Shown here: positions 55,530 to 64,000 of the stretch, piece after piece | Numbering within the stretch: position 1 is the stretch's first letter | How the letters are laid out: the number at the start of each line of letters is the position of its first letter | Origin: Bifidobacterium imperatoris | GTDB taxonomy: Bacteria > Actinomycetota > Actinomycetes > Actinomycetales > Bifidobacteriaceae | Assembly: GCF_002860405.1 (NCBI RefSeq) | Contig: NZ_NMWV01000005.1 | Location: forward strand, 124,001 to 188,000 | Direction of reading: 5' to 3' | DNA length: 64,000 bases | Notes under the pieces: model-generated | What the model saw: only the letters and a program-made list of their open reading frames with translations | Told to the model about the DNA's origin: nothing | The model's database searches: none | Translations under genes and position numbers: made by a program

Positions 55530-58139
55530 ATGCCTATGATCGATATCGATTGGCTCAAGGACCATGTTGAGGTTCCTGAAGGCCTGACCTATGAGCAGCT
55601 CGCCAAGGACCTCGTCAAGGTGGGTCTTGAGGAAGAGGAGATTCACTCCTCTCAGGTGACCGGCCCGATCGTGGTCGGCTACGTGGTGGATGCCACTCCG
55701 GAACCGCAGAAGAACGGCAAGATCATCAACTGGTGTCATGTTGATTGCGGTGATGAATGGAACGAAACCGACGAGAACGGCAACAAGGTTCCGCGCGGCA
55801 TCATCTGCGGCGCTCCGAACATGAAGGCCGGCGAGAAGGTCGTCGTGACCCTGCCGGGTGCCGTGCTGCCGGGCGACTTCAAGATCGAACCGCGCAAGAC
55901 CTACGGCCACATCTCCAACGGCATGTGCGCATCCGAGCGCGAACTGGGCTTGGGTGATAACCACAACGGCATCATCCTGCTGCGCGAATACGGCTTCACC
56001 GAAGCTGAGTACGAGGCTCTGAAGCCCGGCCAGGATGCCATGCACCTGCTGCACCTCGACCAGCCGATGCTCGAAATCAACATCACCCCGGATCGCGGTT
56101 ACACGTTGTCCTACCGTGGTGTGGCCCGCGAATACCACCACTCCACCGGTGCTCCGTACACTGATCCGGCGATTGCCCTGAACGAGAAGGCTCCGGAACC
56201 GTCTGACTACCAGCCGGGCACCAAGGTGGACATCGACATCGAAATCGATGACAACAACCCGATTCACGGTGTTCCCGGATGCGACCGCTACTATGCACGC
56301 ATCGTGAAGAACTTCGATCCGACCGCCAAGACTCCGAACTGGATGCGCCGCCGCCTGACCCGTGCAGGTATGCGCTCCCTGTCTCTGGCCGTGGACGTGA
56401 CCAACTACGTGATGCTGGATCTCGGTCAGCCGATGCACGCCTACGATCTCGACAAGCTCGAAGGCCCGATTGTGGTCCGTCGTGCCAACGCCGGTGAGAA
56501 GCTCACCACGCTGGACGGCAAGGAGCACGAGCTTAGCGTCGAAGATTTGCTCATCACCGACTCTCCGAACGGTGAGCGCGGTTCCCGCATCATCGGCCTT
56601 GCCGGTGTGATGGGTGGCCTGTACGGCGAAGTGACCGCCGAAACCAAGAACATCCTTCTGGAAGCCGCACACTTCGATCAGGTGACCATCGCCCGCTCCG
56701 CACGCCGCCACAAGACCCCATCCGAAGCATCCCGTCGCTTCGAACGTGGCGTGGACACTGCGCTGCAGCCGGCCGCCGCTCAAATGGCCGCCGAACTGCT
56801 GGCCAAGTACGGCAATGGTGAGCCGAGCGAACATCCGAACGATGTGAACAACACGCATCGTCGCAAGGCCATTCACTTCAAGGCCTCCGAAGTGGCGCGT
56901 GTGGCCGGTCTCGACGTGGACATCAACCGTATTTCCGATATTCTCACCGATATCGGCTGCACGGTTGCCGGTGGCGGCAACGGCGAATTCTCCGTCACTC
57001 CGCCGACCTGGCGTCCGGATCTCACCGCTCCGTGCGATTTGGTTGAGGAGATTGCTCGACTGGTCGGCTACGATCAGATTCCGATTTCCGTGCCGCCGGC
57101 TCCCGTGGAAGGTCTCGTTGGCCTGACTCCGAACCAGCTGCGTCGCCGTCGCATTGCTGACGAACTGGCTGAGTATGGCATGGTGGAAGCGCTGAGCTAC
57201 CCATTCGTGGGCGATGAGGATTACAAGGCTTTCGCTTATGATCCTGAGTCCACCAAGAAGGTCAGCGTGGAAATCGCCAACCCACTGTACGGCGATCGCC
57301 CGTACCTGCGTCGCGAGATTTTGCCGACCTTGGCCACCACCGTGCAGCGCAACATTCGCCGTGGCATCGAGAACGTGTCCCTCTATGAGCTGGGCCATGT
57401 CTACCTGTGGGATCCTGAGGCTCCGGCCATCCCGGCATTGCCGGGTGGCGTTCGCCCGACCGACGAGCAGCTGGCTGCACTCGATGCTGGTCTGCCTGAC
57501 CAGCCCGACCATGTGGCAGGCATCCTGACCGGTCTGGCTGAGGATGCCGGCTGGCTGGGCGGCAAGCGCCCGGTTGATTGGTCCGATGCTGTGGAAGCGG
57601 TGCGCCGCATCGCTGGCCGTATCGGCGCGAACATCACGCTTGACCAGCCAGCTGCCGACGATGTACCCGCACAGTGGCATCCGGGCCGTGCCGCCCGCGT
57701 GATGGCTGGCGATGTGTTCGCCGGTTGGGTGGGTGAGCTGCACCCGCGCGTCAACGAAGCTCTTGGCTTCCCAGAGCATTCCGCTGCCTTCGAGCTGAAC
57801 CTGACCGATCTGTTCGCCACGCTGACAGGCAAGCCGGTCCAGGCCAAGCCGATTTCCACGTTCCCGCCTGTCAAGCAGGATCTGGCATTCACCGTGGACG
57901 ATACGGTCAGCGCTGCTCAGGTGGAGAATGTGATTCGCGAAGCCGCAGGAGCCAACCTCGAATCCATTGAACTGTTCGATGTGTTCACCGGTGAGCAGGT
58001 GGGCGAAGGCAAGAAGTCCTTGGCATACGCTGTGGTCTTCCGCTCCCCGAGCAAGACGCTCTCCGCTGAAGACAGCGAAGCGATTCGTGCGAATATCGTG
58101 GCCGAAGCCGCAAAGCTCGGTGCGCAGCTGCGCGCCTGA
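55530..58139 (+). CDS. pheT: Phenylalanyl-tRNA synthetase beta subunit
   Basis: 869 residues. Domain order: tRNA-binding OB fold (about 40-170, IICGAPNMKAGEKVVVTLPG), B3/B4 editing domain (about 230-410, PNWMRRRLTRAGMRSLSLAV), B5 domain (about 430-510), class II-like core, and the C-terminal FDX-ACB anticodon-binding domain (PPVKQDLAFTVDDTVSAAQV). Partner of PheS. Full family length with nothing missing. Confidence 0.97.
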   Translation: MPMIDIDWLKDHVEVPEGLTYEQLAKDLVKVGLEEEEIHSSQVTGPIVVGYVVDATPEPQKNGKIINWCHVDCGDEWNETDENGNKVPRGIICGAPNMKAGEKVVVTLPGAVLPGDFKIEPRKTYGHISNGMCASERELGLGDNHNGIILLREYGFTEAEYEALKPGQDAMHLLHLDQPMLEINITPDRGYTLSYRGVAREYHHSTGAPYTDPAIALNEKAPEPSDYQPGTKVDIDIEIDDNNPIHGVPGCDRYYARIVKNFDPTAKTPNWMRRRLTRAGMRSLSLAVDVTNYVMLDLGQPMHAYDLDKLEGPIVVRRANAGEKLTTLDGKEHELSVEDLLITDSPNGERGSRIIGLAGVMGGLYGEVTAETKNILLEAAHFDQVTIARSARRHKTPSEASRRFERGVDTALQPAAAQMAAELLAKYGNGEPSEHPNDVNNTHRRKAIHFKASEVARVAGLDVDINRISDILTDIGCTVAGGGNGEFSVTPPTWRPDLTAPCDLVEEIARLVGYDQIPISVPPAPVEGLVGLTPNQLRRRRIADELAEYGMVEALSYPFVGDEDYKAFAYDPESTKKVSVEIANPLYGDRPYLRREILPTLATTVQRNIRRGIENVSLYELGHVYLWDPEAPAIPALPGGVRPTDEQLAALDAGLPDQPDHVAGILTGLAEDAGWLGGKRPVDWSDAVEAVRRIAGRIGANITLDQPAADDVPAQWHPGRAARVMAGDVFAGWVGELHPRVNEALGFPEHSAAFELNLTDLFATLTGKPVQAKPISTFPPVKQDLAFTVDDTVSAAQVENVIREAAGANLESIELFDVFTGEQVGEGKKSLAYAVVFRSPSKTLSAEDSEAIRANIVAEAAKLGAQLRA

Positions 58140-58165
58140 CCTGCCCTCTGGCTCCCCGAATAAAT

Positions 58166-58217
58166 ATGGCTCCCCTCTGAAGAGGGGAGCTCGCCGAAGG
58201 TGACTAAGGGGAGCCAT
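58166..58217. repeat. Dispersed palindromic repeat, copy 4
   Basis: ATGGCTCCCCT at the left end and AGGGGAGCCAT at the right end are perfect inverted repeats; internally CTCCCCTC/GAGGGGAG form a second hairpin, then CTCGCCGAAGGTGACTA. Lies between pheT and the DUF4190 gene. Confidence 0.8.
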
Positions 58218-58249
58218 ACCCATCTGTGAAGTAATACATAAGGAGCGCC

Positions 58250-58876
58250 ATGAGCCAGCCAGAACAGCAAACACCGGAATACGGGCAGTACAAGCAGCCT
58301 GAATACGGTGCTATGGCTGGCCAATATGGCCCCAATTACAATCCATATCTGTATGGCGCTCCTGAACCGGATTCCAAGCAGAACACTGCTGAGCAACAGG
58401 CGGCAACTGCTAATGCCGCTAGTAGCAATGCGCAGCAGCAGAATATGCCCGGCTACTATCCGGGCAGATATCCCGGAGCGCAGGGTCAGCCATATGGTCA
58501 GGCCGGTCAGCAACATCAGGCTGGCAAGCCGTATCAGCCGCATTACTACAACGGCATCGACTTGAACGATCCCAACCAGAATCCTTTGTATGGGCATTGG
58601 GATTCGTATGCAATCATTTCATTCGTGCTGGCACTGTTCTTCCCTGTGCCGGTGCTCTCCGCGCTGATGGGCATTGTGGCTATGTGGCGCACCCGCACTT
58701 TCCATATGAAAGGCTTTGGCCTGGCTGTTGCCGCTGTGGTATTGAATGTGCTGTATACGCTGGCCGTTATTTGGATGGCGCTCAACGGCTATGATGCCAT
58801 GAGCCTCTATCAGGAAGCGTTGCAGCAGCTTACCGGTGGCGCAGGCTCTTCTTCCGGTGATTCTATCTCTGCATGA
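58250..58876 (+). CDS. DUF4190-type membrane protein with Pro/Gln/Tyr-rich N-terminus
   Basis: 208 residues. The first 120 are low-complexity, rich in Gln, Tyr, Pro and Ala (YGQYKQPEYGAMAGQYGPNY, GRYPGAQGQPYGQAGQQHQ). The C-terminal part has two membrane helices (SYAIISFVLALFFPVPVLSA and FGLAVAAVVLNVLYTLAVIW) flanking MGIVAMWRTRTFHMKG, the DUF4190 layout. Function unknown. AAGGAGCGCC lies before the ATG. Confidence 0.82.
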   Translation: MSQPEQQTPEYGQYKQPEYGAMAGQYGPNYNPYLYGAPEPDSKQNTAEQQAATANAASSNAQQQNMPGYYPGRYPGAQGQPYGQAGQQHQAGKPYQPHYYNGIDLNDPNQNPLYGHWDSYAIISFVLALFFPVPVLSALMGIVAMWRTRTFHMKGFGLAVAAVVLNVLYTLAVIWMALNGYDAMSLYQEALQQLTGGAGSSSGDSISA

Positions 58877-58926
58877 TTGTTTACGTTGGCTGAACGATTC
58901 CTGTGCGAAAAGTGAATCAACACACC

Positions 58927-58964
58927 TGTGCATAACTATGCATAAGTCTGCATAATCATGTATA
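58927..58964 (+). promoter_or_regulatory. Tandem ARG boxes over the argC promoter
   Basis: Two 18-base near-palindromes, TGTGCATAACTATGCATA (58927-58944) and TCTGCATAATCATGTATA (58947-58964), are separated by 2 bases, the classic spacing for ArgR hexamer sites. TATACT (58961-58966) is a good -10 and overlaps the second box, so ArgR with arginine should repress the operon. Confidence 0.85.
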
Positions 58965-58994
58965 CTCATCTCGGTTACATCAGTTTGAAAAGAG

Positions 58995-60095
58995 ATGAGT
59001 ATGCCGAAATATTCAGTGGCCGTGGCCGGTGCCACGGGATATGCCGGAGGCGAGGCGCTGCGCATTCTTGCTGCCCACCCCGACTTTGAAGTCACCTGTG
59101 TGGCTGGCCATTCTTCCGTGGGCGATTCCATGTCCAAACACATGCCGCACATTCCGCAGCTGGCCGGACTTACCGTGGAAGACACCACGCCGGAAGTCCT
59201 TAACGGTCATGACATCATTATTCTCGCCTTGCCGCACGGAGCATCCGGCAAACTTGCTTCCCAGCTTGATTCGAACGCAGTGGTTGTGGATTTAGGCGCC
59301 GATCATCGTCTTGAAGAACGCAGTGCATGGGATGAGTTCTACGGTGGCGACTTCTACGATCACTGGACCTACGGTATGCCGGAGCTCATCACCGGTAAGA
59401 ATAGCGACGGCACATATACTCGCCAGCGTACGGCATTGCCGGGCACTAAGCGCATTGCTGGGCCGGGTTGCAATGTCACTGCAATCACGCTGGCACTCCA
59501 GCCGGCTATCGCTGAAGGACTTGTTGAGCCGACTGATATCGTGGCTGATTTGGTCGTTGGATATTCTGGCGCAGGCAAGAATCTGAAGCGTACCAATCTG
59601 CTTGCTTCTGAGGCATTGCAGTCCGCACTGCCGTATGGTGTCGGTGGCACGCATCGCCATATTCCTGAGATTTTGCAGAACTTCGCACATGCTGCAGGCA
59701 AGAACGCCGCAGCAGCCAATGAATTCACGCTCGGCTTCACGCCGGTCTTGGCTCCGATGTCTCGCGGCATTCTCGCCACCGTTTCCGCTCATATGAGCGA
59801 AAAGGCGCTGGATATGAGCGATGAGGAGATCCGTGACGTCTGGGCCAAAGCATACGAGGGTCAGGACTTCATGGTGCTGCTGCCTGAAGGCATGCTGCCG
59901 GCAACCGGTAACGTGATTGGCTCCAATGCCGCTCACCTGCAAGTGGTCGTTGATCGCAAGTCCAAGCGACTGTACGCATTTTCAGCTATTGATAACCTCA
60001 ACCGCGGAACAGCCGGTCAAGCGGTACAGTCTCTGAATGTCGCACTGGGCCTGCCGGAGGATACAGGCCTGACCAAGATTGGAGTAGCACCGTGA
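58995..60095 (+). CDS. argC: N-acetyl-gamma-glutamyl-phosphate reductase
   Basis: 366 residues. NADPH-dependent third step of arginine synthesis. N-terminal nucleotide site AVAGATGYAGGEALRILAAH, catalytic Cys in AGPGCNVTAITLALQP (near residue 158), and GVGGTHRHIPEI. ATG at 59001 is an equally possible start; only GAAAAGAG precedes them. Its end overlaps argJ by 4 bases (GTGA), so the two are translationally coupled. Confidence 0.95.
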   Translation: MSMPKYSVAVAGATGYAGGEALRILAAHPDFEVTCVAGHSSVGDSMSKHMPHIPQLAGLTVEDTTPEVLNGHDIIILALPHGASGKLASQLDSNAVVVDLGADHRLEERSAWDEFYGGDFYDHWTYGMPELITGKNSDGTYTRQRTALPGTKRIAGPGCNVTAITLALQPAIAEGLVEPTDIVADLVVGYSGAGKNLKRTNLLASEALQSALPYGVGGTHRHIPEILQNFAHAAGKNAAAANEFTLGFTPVLAPMSRGILATVSAHMSEKALDMSDEEIRDVWAKAYEGQDFMVLLPEGMLPATGNVIGSNAAHLQVVVDRKSKRLYAFSAIDNLNRGTAGQAVQSLNVALGLPEDTGLTKIGVAP

Positions 60096-61267
60096 GCGTC
60101 ACATTCGCACAAGGCTTTACCGCAGCAGGCGTTGAAGCCGGGATTTCCGCAGTCGAAGGCAAGAAGGATTTGGCGCTGGTCGTCAACAACGGTCCGCTTG
60201 ATGCCGCTGCCGGCGTGTTCACTTCGAATCGTTTCTGCGCAGCGCCGGTGCAATGGAGCCGCAAAATCGTGGCAGATGGCCACGTCAAAGCCGTGATTTT
60301 GAACTCCGGTGGCGCCAACGCCTGCACCGGTGAGGAAGGCTACGCGCAGTCCAAAGCCACTGCGGAAAAAGTCGCAGAACTGGTTGCCGCCAAGCCAGAA
60401 GATGTGGCGGTCTGCTCCACCGGTCTGATCGGTGAACTGCTGCCGCTCGACCATGTGCTCGATGGTGCTGCCAAAGCGTATGAAGCTCTGGCTGATACCG
60501 CCGAAGCTGGTGCGGATGCATCACATGCCATCATGACCACCGACACCAAGCCCAAGACGGTTGAACTAACCGGTTCCAACGGGTGGAAGATCGGCGGCAT
60601 GGTCAAGGGCTCCGGCATGATCGCTCCGCAGCTGGCCACCATGCTGTGCGTCATCACCACTGATGCTGTGGTCTCCGCTGGTCAAATGCAGGCCGCACTC
60701 GCTGTGGCTGCAGAGCATTCCTTCAACCGCATTGATGTGGACGGCTGCATGTCCACTAATGATACGGTCCTGCTGCTTGCCTCTGGTGCTTCCGGCATCG
60801 AACCAGACAAGGACGAATTCAACAAGCTCGTGCGTGAAGCGTGCGCCAGCCTGTCCCGCCAAATCATCGGCGACGGTGAGGGCGCATCCCACGACATTCG
60901 CATCACCGTCACCGGTGCCACCAGCGAGGAAGCAGCCTTGGCTTGCGGCCGTGCGGTAGCTGCCTCCAACTTGCTCAAATGCGCGATTTCCGGCAACGAT
61001 CCGAACTGGGGGCGTATCGTCAGCTCCCTCGGCACCGTACCTGAAGACGTGGCTCCATACGATTCGAACAAGGTGACCGTGGACGTCAACGGCGTGCGCA
61101 TCTGCGAGAACGGTGGAGCCGGCCGCGATCGCAGCGAAGTTGACATGACCCCGCGCGAAGTGCATATCGACATTGATCTGAACACCGGTTCGAATGCCGA
61201 AGCAACCGTGTGGACCGACGATCTGACCCACGAATACGTACACATCAACGCCGACTACGAAAGCTGA
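60092..61267 (+). CDS. argJ: Glutamate N-acetyltransferase / ornithine acetyltransferase
   Basis: 391 residues. Self-cleaving enzyme that recycles the acetyl group from N-acetylornithine to glutamate, and in bifunctional forms also uses acetyl-CoA. The autoproteolysis site is in MIAPQLATMLCVITTDA (Thr near residue 182); FTSNRFCAAPVQWSR, SGGANACTG and GNDPNWGRI are the other family motifs. GTG start within the argC stop. Since no argE or argA is seen in the cluster, an acetyl-recycling pathway is implied. Confidence 0.95.
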   Translation: MSVTFAQGFTAAGVEAGISAVEGKKDLALVVNNGPLDAAAGVFTSNRFCAAPVQWSRKIVADGHVKAVILNSGGANACTGEEGYAQSKATAEKVAELVAAKPEDVAVCSTGLIGELLPLDHVLDGAAKAYEALADTAEAGADASHAIMTTDTKPKTVELTGSNGWKIGGMVKGSGMIAPQLATMLCVITTDAVVSAGQMQAALAVAAEHSFNRIDVDGCMSTNDTVLLLASGASGIEPDKDEFNKLVREACASLSRQIIGDGEGASHDIRITVTGATSEEAALACGRAVAASNLLKCAISGNDPNWGRIVSSLGTVPEDVAPYDSNKVTVDVNGVRICENGGAGRDRSEVDMTPREVHIDIDLNTGSNAEATVWTDDLTHEYVHINADYES

Positions 61268-61283
61268 ACTCATTCCGTGTGCA

Positions 61284-61368
61284 GGTTTGGTGCCGGTGTT
61301 CGTTGCCCGACACACTCAAGGCCGTTCGGCCAAGCTTACGGTCCGGCAACAAACACCGGCACCAAACC
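61284..61368 (+). repeat. 24-bp inverted repeat between argJ and argB
   Basis: Arms 61284-61307 and 61345-61368 (starting GGTTTGGTGCCGG and ending CCGGCACCAAACC) are complementary with one mismatch; the 37-base interior carries a small GGCCGTTCGGCC-type hairpin. No T run follows (CTTTACG). It separates argJ from argB inside the operon. Confidence 0.85.
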
Positions 61369-61408
61369 CTTTACGCGTTGAATAACTATGAGGGGAAATA
61401 ATAGATTT

Positions 61409-62365
61409 ATGGCTACGGAATTAAAGGGACCTGGGTTCCATTTTGACGTGCATACGGATTTGCGCGCCGATCAGAAAGCGGAAGTGCTGATTGAGGCATT
61501 GCCGTGGTTGGAAGAGTTTGCCGGCCAGCGCATTGTGGTCAAATATGGCGGCAACGCTATGGTCGACGAACATTTGAAGCAATGCTTCGCGGAAGACATG
61601 GTGTTTCTGCGTCAGGTGGGCATTCACCCGATCGTGGTGCACGGTGGCGGCCCGCAGATCTCCCACATGTTGAAAGCTCTGGGCATCAAATCCGAATTCA
61701 AGGGCGGCCTGCGCGTCACGACTCCTGAAGCCATGGATGTGGTGCGCATGGTGTTGACCGGTAAGGTTTCCCGCGAACTGGTGGGTCTGATCAATGCGCA
61801 TGGTCCGTTGGCAGTGGGCCTATCTGGTGAGGATGGTGGCCTGTTCTCCGCAACCCAGCGCAAGCCGGTTATCGACGGCACCCCTACGGATATTGGTCTG
61901 GTTGGCGATGTGGTGTCTGTAGACGCCTCCGCTGTGGAAGATCTGGTATCCGCAGGCCGTATTCCTGTGGTGTCTTCCGTGGCTCCGAATGAAGAAGACG
62001 CCACTGAAGTGTTGAATGTGAACGCCGATTCCGCCGCCGCCGCATTGGCTGCCGCTGTTGGCGCCCACAAGCTGGTGATTCTGACCGACGTGGATGGTCT
62101 GTATGCCGATTGGCCGGACAAGAACTCTCTGATTGGCCGTATCGGCGTGGAGAATCTGCGTGACATGCTGCCGGATCTGGAATCCGGTATGCGCCCGAAG
62201 ATGGAAGCTTGCGTGCGTGCTATTGATGGCGGCGTGCCTCAGGCACACATCATTGATGGTCGCAAACCGCACTCCATCTTGAATGAGATATTCACTTCCG
62301 CAGGTATCGGCACTATGGTCGTGCCTGAGGATGGACTGGAAATGAGGAGCTCATATGTCTACTGA
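61409..62365 (+). CDS. argB: Acetylglutamate kinase
   Basis: 318 residues. Second step of arginine synthesis, phosphorylating N-acetylglutamate with ATP; usually the feedback-inhibited step. [20 protein letters not shown] (phosphate-binding loop), [13 protein letters not shown] and [19 protein letters not shown] are present, with an N-terminal extension of the arginine-sensitive hexameric type ([15 protein letters not shown]). Start ATG 61409 (MATELKG) was preferred over ATG 61388; AGGGG lies 13 bases before it, which is rather far. Overlaps argD by 11 bases. Confidence 0.95.
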   Translation: MATELKGPGFHFDVHTDLRADQKAEVLIEALPWLEEFAGQRIVVKYGGNAMVDEHLKQCFAEDMVFLRQVGIHPIVVHGGGPQISHMLKALGIKSEFKGGLRVTTPEAMDVVRMVLTGKVSRELVGLINAHGPLAVGLSGEDGGLFSATQRKPVIDGTPTDIGLVGDVVSVDASAVEDLVSAGRIPVVSSVAPNEEDATEVLNVNADSAAAALAAAVGAHKLVILTDVDGLYADWPDKNSLIGRIGVENLRDMLPDLESGMRPKMEACVRAIDGGVPQAHIIDGRKPHSILNEIFTSAGIGTMVVPEDGLEMRSSYVY

Positions 62366-63650
62366 GCATAAGGAAACGTTGGGCGCTGAAGACAGCAAGT
62401 GGCTGGGGGAGTACTCCCAAGTTCATATGAACGTGTTCGGCATCCCGCTGCGCGTTATGGATCATGGCCAGGGTGCTCATGTCTGGGACGTGGACGGTAA
62501 CGAATACCTCGATTTCCTGGCGGGCATTGCCGTTAATTCGCTGGGCTACGCACACCCCAAGTGGGTTAAGGCGGTTGCCGATCAAGCGGCAAAGGTCGCG
62601 CACATCAGCAATTATTTCGCGTCCGAGCCGCAGATTGAGCTCGCAGCCAAGCTGGTCAAGCTCGCTGGCGCTCCCGAAGGTTCCAAGGTCTACTTCGGCA
62701 ACTCCGGTGCCGAAGGTAATGAAGCGGCGTTGAAGCTGGCGAAGCTGTATGGCCGCACATTGCCCGGCGCACTGCCTGCCGTGGGTGGTAAGCCGGCTCG
62801 TATCATCGCCATGACTCATGGATTCCACGGTCGTACGATGGGCGCGCTTTCCGCAACATGGAAACCGGGAATCCGTAAGCCCTATGATCCACTGGTGCCG
62901 AATATCGAATTCGTGCGTGCCGGAGACAAGTTCGCTTTGCATGATGCGTTCGCGCAAACCGGTCTCGGCCATTACGGTAAGGGTCCTGTGGCCGCGGTGA
63001 TTCTCGAGCTCATCCAAGGTGAGGCAGGCGTCAAGCCTGTGGGCGCTGACTATGTGAAGTTCGTGCGTGAGATGTGTGACATCAATCATGCGCTGCTCAT
63101 CATTGACGAGGTGCAGACCGGCATGGGCCGTACCGGTTCCTGGTTCGCATTCCAGAACGAGGAACTTTCCGGTGGCGTGACCCCGGACATGATCACTTTC
63201 GCCAAAGGTGTGGCCGGCGGCTTCCCGATGGGTGGCATGATTGCCTTCGGCGCCAAGCTCGCATCGCTGTTCACCCCGGGTTCTCACGGTTCCACATTCG
63301 CCGGCAATCCGCTAGGCGCTGCGGCAGGTCTTGCCACCATCGGTGTGATCGAGGAGGAAAACCTTGTGGCGAACGCCGAAGAACGCGGCAAGCAGCTGCG
63401 CGAAGGAATCATGGCCACAGGCAATCCGCTGTACGTATCCGTGCGAGGCCGCGGCCTGCTGGATGCCGTGGAACTGAAGCATCCGTGCGCTCACGCGGTA
63501 ATGAACTACTGCCTTGAACATGGGTTGATTGTGAATGCCGTAGCACCTGATGCGCTGCGTTTCGCACCGCCGCTGATCGTCACCGCCGAAGACGTTGATC
63601 AGGCTTTGGCAGTGCTCAAGAGCGTTCCGACTGACCTGCCTAACGACTGA
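62355..63650 (+). CDS. argD: Acetylornithine aminotransferase
   Basis: 431 residues, PLP-dependent class [51 protein letters not shown] [28 protein letters not shown] and the Schiff-base lysine in [14 protein letters not shown] are visible. Converts N-acetylglutamate semialdehyde to N-acetylornithine. GAGGAGC before the ATG lies inside argB. Confidence 0.95.
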   Translation: MSTEHKETLGAEDSKWLGEYSQVHMNVFGIPLRVMDHGQGAHVWDVDGNEYLDFLAGIAVNSLGYAHPKWVKAVADQAAKVAHISNYFASEPQIELAAKLVKLAGAPEGSKVYFGNSGAEGNEAALKLAKLYGRTLPGALPAVGGKPARIIAMTHGFHGRTMGALSATWKPGIRKPYDPLVPNIEFVRAGDKFALHDAFAQTGLGHYGKGPVAAVILELIQGEAGVKPVGADYVKFVREMCDINHALLIIDEVQTGMGRTGSWFAFQNEELSGGVTPDMITFAKGVAGGFPMGGMIAFGAKLASLFTPGSHGSTFAGNPLGAAAGLATIGVIEEENLVANAEERGKQLREGIMATGNPLYVSVRGRGLLDAVELKHPCAHAVMNYCLEHGLIVNAVAPDALRFAPPLIVTAEDVDQALAVLKSVPTDLPND

Positions 63651-63688
63651 ATTAAGGGAAAACCGTAACGGTACTTGACTTTTCTCTC

Positions 63689-63740
63689 CGGCTCACCTCT
63701 GTAAGGGGAGCTGTCAGCAAAGCTGACTGAGTGGAGTCCC
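63689..63740. repeat. Dispersed palindromic repeat, copy 5
   Basis: CCGGCTCACCTC ... AAGGGGAGCTGTCAGC, AAAGCTGACTGAGTGGAG. The inner GTCAGC / GCTGAC and outer arms pair with a few mismatches. It lies between argD and argF within the operon. Confidence 0.65.
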
Positions 63741-63769
63741 CGCGTTACCCGTAATAAAAGGAGACCAAT

Positions 63770-64000
63770 ATGACCCCCGAACTTCGCCACATGTTGCGCG
63801 ACGATGACCTCAACCATGAGGAGCAGAAGCAGGTTCTGGAACTTGCCATCAAGTTCCATCATGATCGCTTCTACAAGCAGCCATTCGCCGGCCCGCAAGC
63901 CGTCGCCGTGCTGTTTGACAAGCCGTCCACCCGCACCCGTTCCAGCTTCTCCATCGGCGTGGCCGAACTGGGCGGTTATCCGCTGGTCATCGACAAGTCC
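63770..64000 (+). CDS. argF: Ornithine carbamoyltransferase, partial (5' end only)
   Basis: The first 77 residues lie in the window; the gene runs off the end. MTPELRHMLRDDDLNHEEQ and the carbamoyl-phosphate loop FDKPSTRTRSSFSIGVAELG identify an OTCase, which makes citrulline from ornithine and carbamoyl phosphate. AAAAGGAG lies 6 bases before the ATG. The 119-base gap after argD contains repeat copy 5. Confidence 0.93.
   Translation, partial: MTPELRHMLRDDDLNHEEQKQVLELAIKFHHDRFYKQPFAGPQAVAVLFDKPSTRTRSSFSIGVAELGGYPLVIDKS

Noticed and set aside
55524..58274. A 916-codon open frame on the minus strand opposite pheT
   Set aside because: pheT is complete and conserved in the plus strand; the antisense frame has no recognisable domains and results from codon composition in a high-GC gene.

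Overview
The window is ordinary chromosomal DNA of a Bifidobacterium (Actinobacteria). Evidence for the genus includes a polyphosphate glucokinase, an unusually long NAD-dependent DNA ligase, DUF4191 and DUF3043 membrane proteins, a pheS-pheT-argCJBDF neighbourhood, sortase pili of bifidobacterial type and moderately high GC with GGAG-type ribosome binding sites. I do not assign a species. I saw no tRNA, rRNA, CRISPR array, transposase or prophage gene.

Layout. 1-5.5 kb: a GPH-family sugar symporter, a LacI-type regulator, a DHA2-type drug exporter and a 2-hydroxyacid dehydrogenase. 5.5-7.6 kb: small minus-strand genes (unknown protein, TM2-domain protein, YhbY-like RNA-binding protein). 7.7-11 kb: a vitamin transporter in which both ECF ATPases and the T component are fused in one 807-residue protein, preceded by its S component under an FMN riboswitch, so probably riboflavin uptake. 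11-23.4 kb: a sortase-dependent pilus locus with a roughly 2790-residue repeat adhesin, a major pilin, a class C sortase and a small third pilin, all downstream of a run of ten G that is a candidate phase-variation switch. 23.4-36.2 kb: a galactofuranosyltransferase-like GT2, nitroreductase, polyphosphate glucokinase, aminotransferase, a lone ABC ATPase, an exported aryl-sulfate sulfotransferase-like protein, a large membrane glycosyltransferase-like protein and an 1144-residue unknown protein.

36.2-48.7 kb: ligA, an Mrp-type ATPase, an ABC-F protein gene with lower GC than its neighbours and bracketed by 36-bp hairpin repeats, a cation diffusion facilitator, glnA, a DUF4191 protein, a lipoamide dehydrogenase and a DUF3043 protein. 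48.7-53.4 kb: an M20 dipeptidase, then a TPP riboswitch driving a ykoE-ykoD-ykoC thiamine-family ECF transporter. 53.5-58.9 kb: an rRNA/tRNA methyltransferase, pheS, pheT and a DUF4190 protein. 58.9-64 kb: an arginine biosynthesis operon argC-argJ-argB-argD-argF (argF cut by the window end) with two tandem ARG boxes overlapping the promoter.

The most promising points for follow-up are the G10 tract ahead of the pilus operon, the two-part repeat architecture of the giant adhesin, the ABC-F gene with its structured leader and flanking repeats, the FMN riboswitch whose P1 helix abuts the ribosome binding site, the sulfotransferase, and a 24-bp inverted repeat inside the arg operon. All family assignments are from reading sequence motifs; no database search was run.
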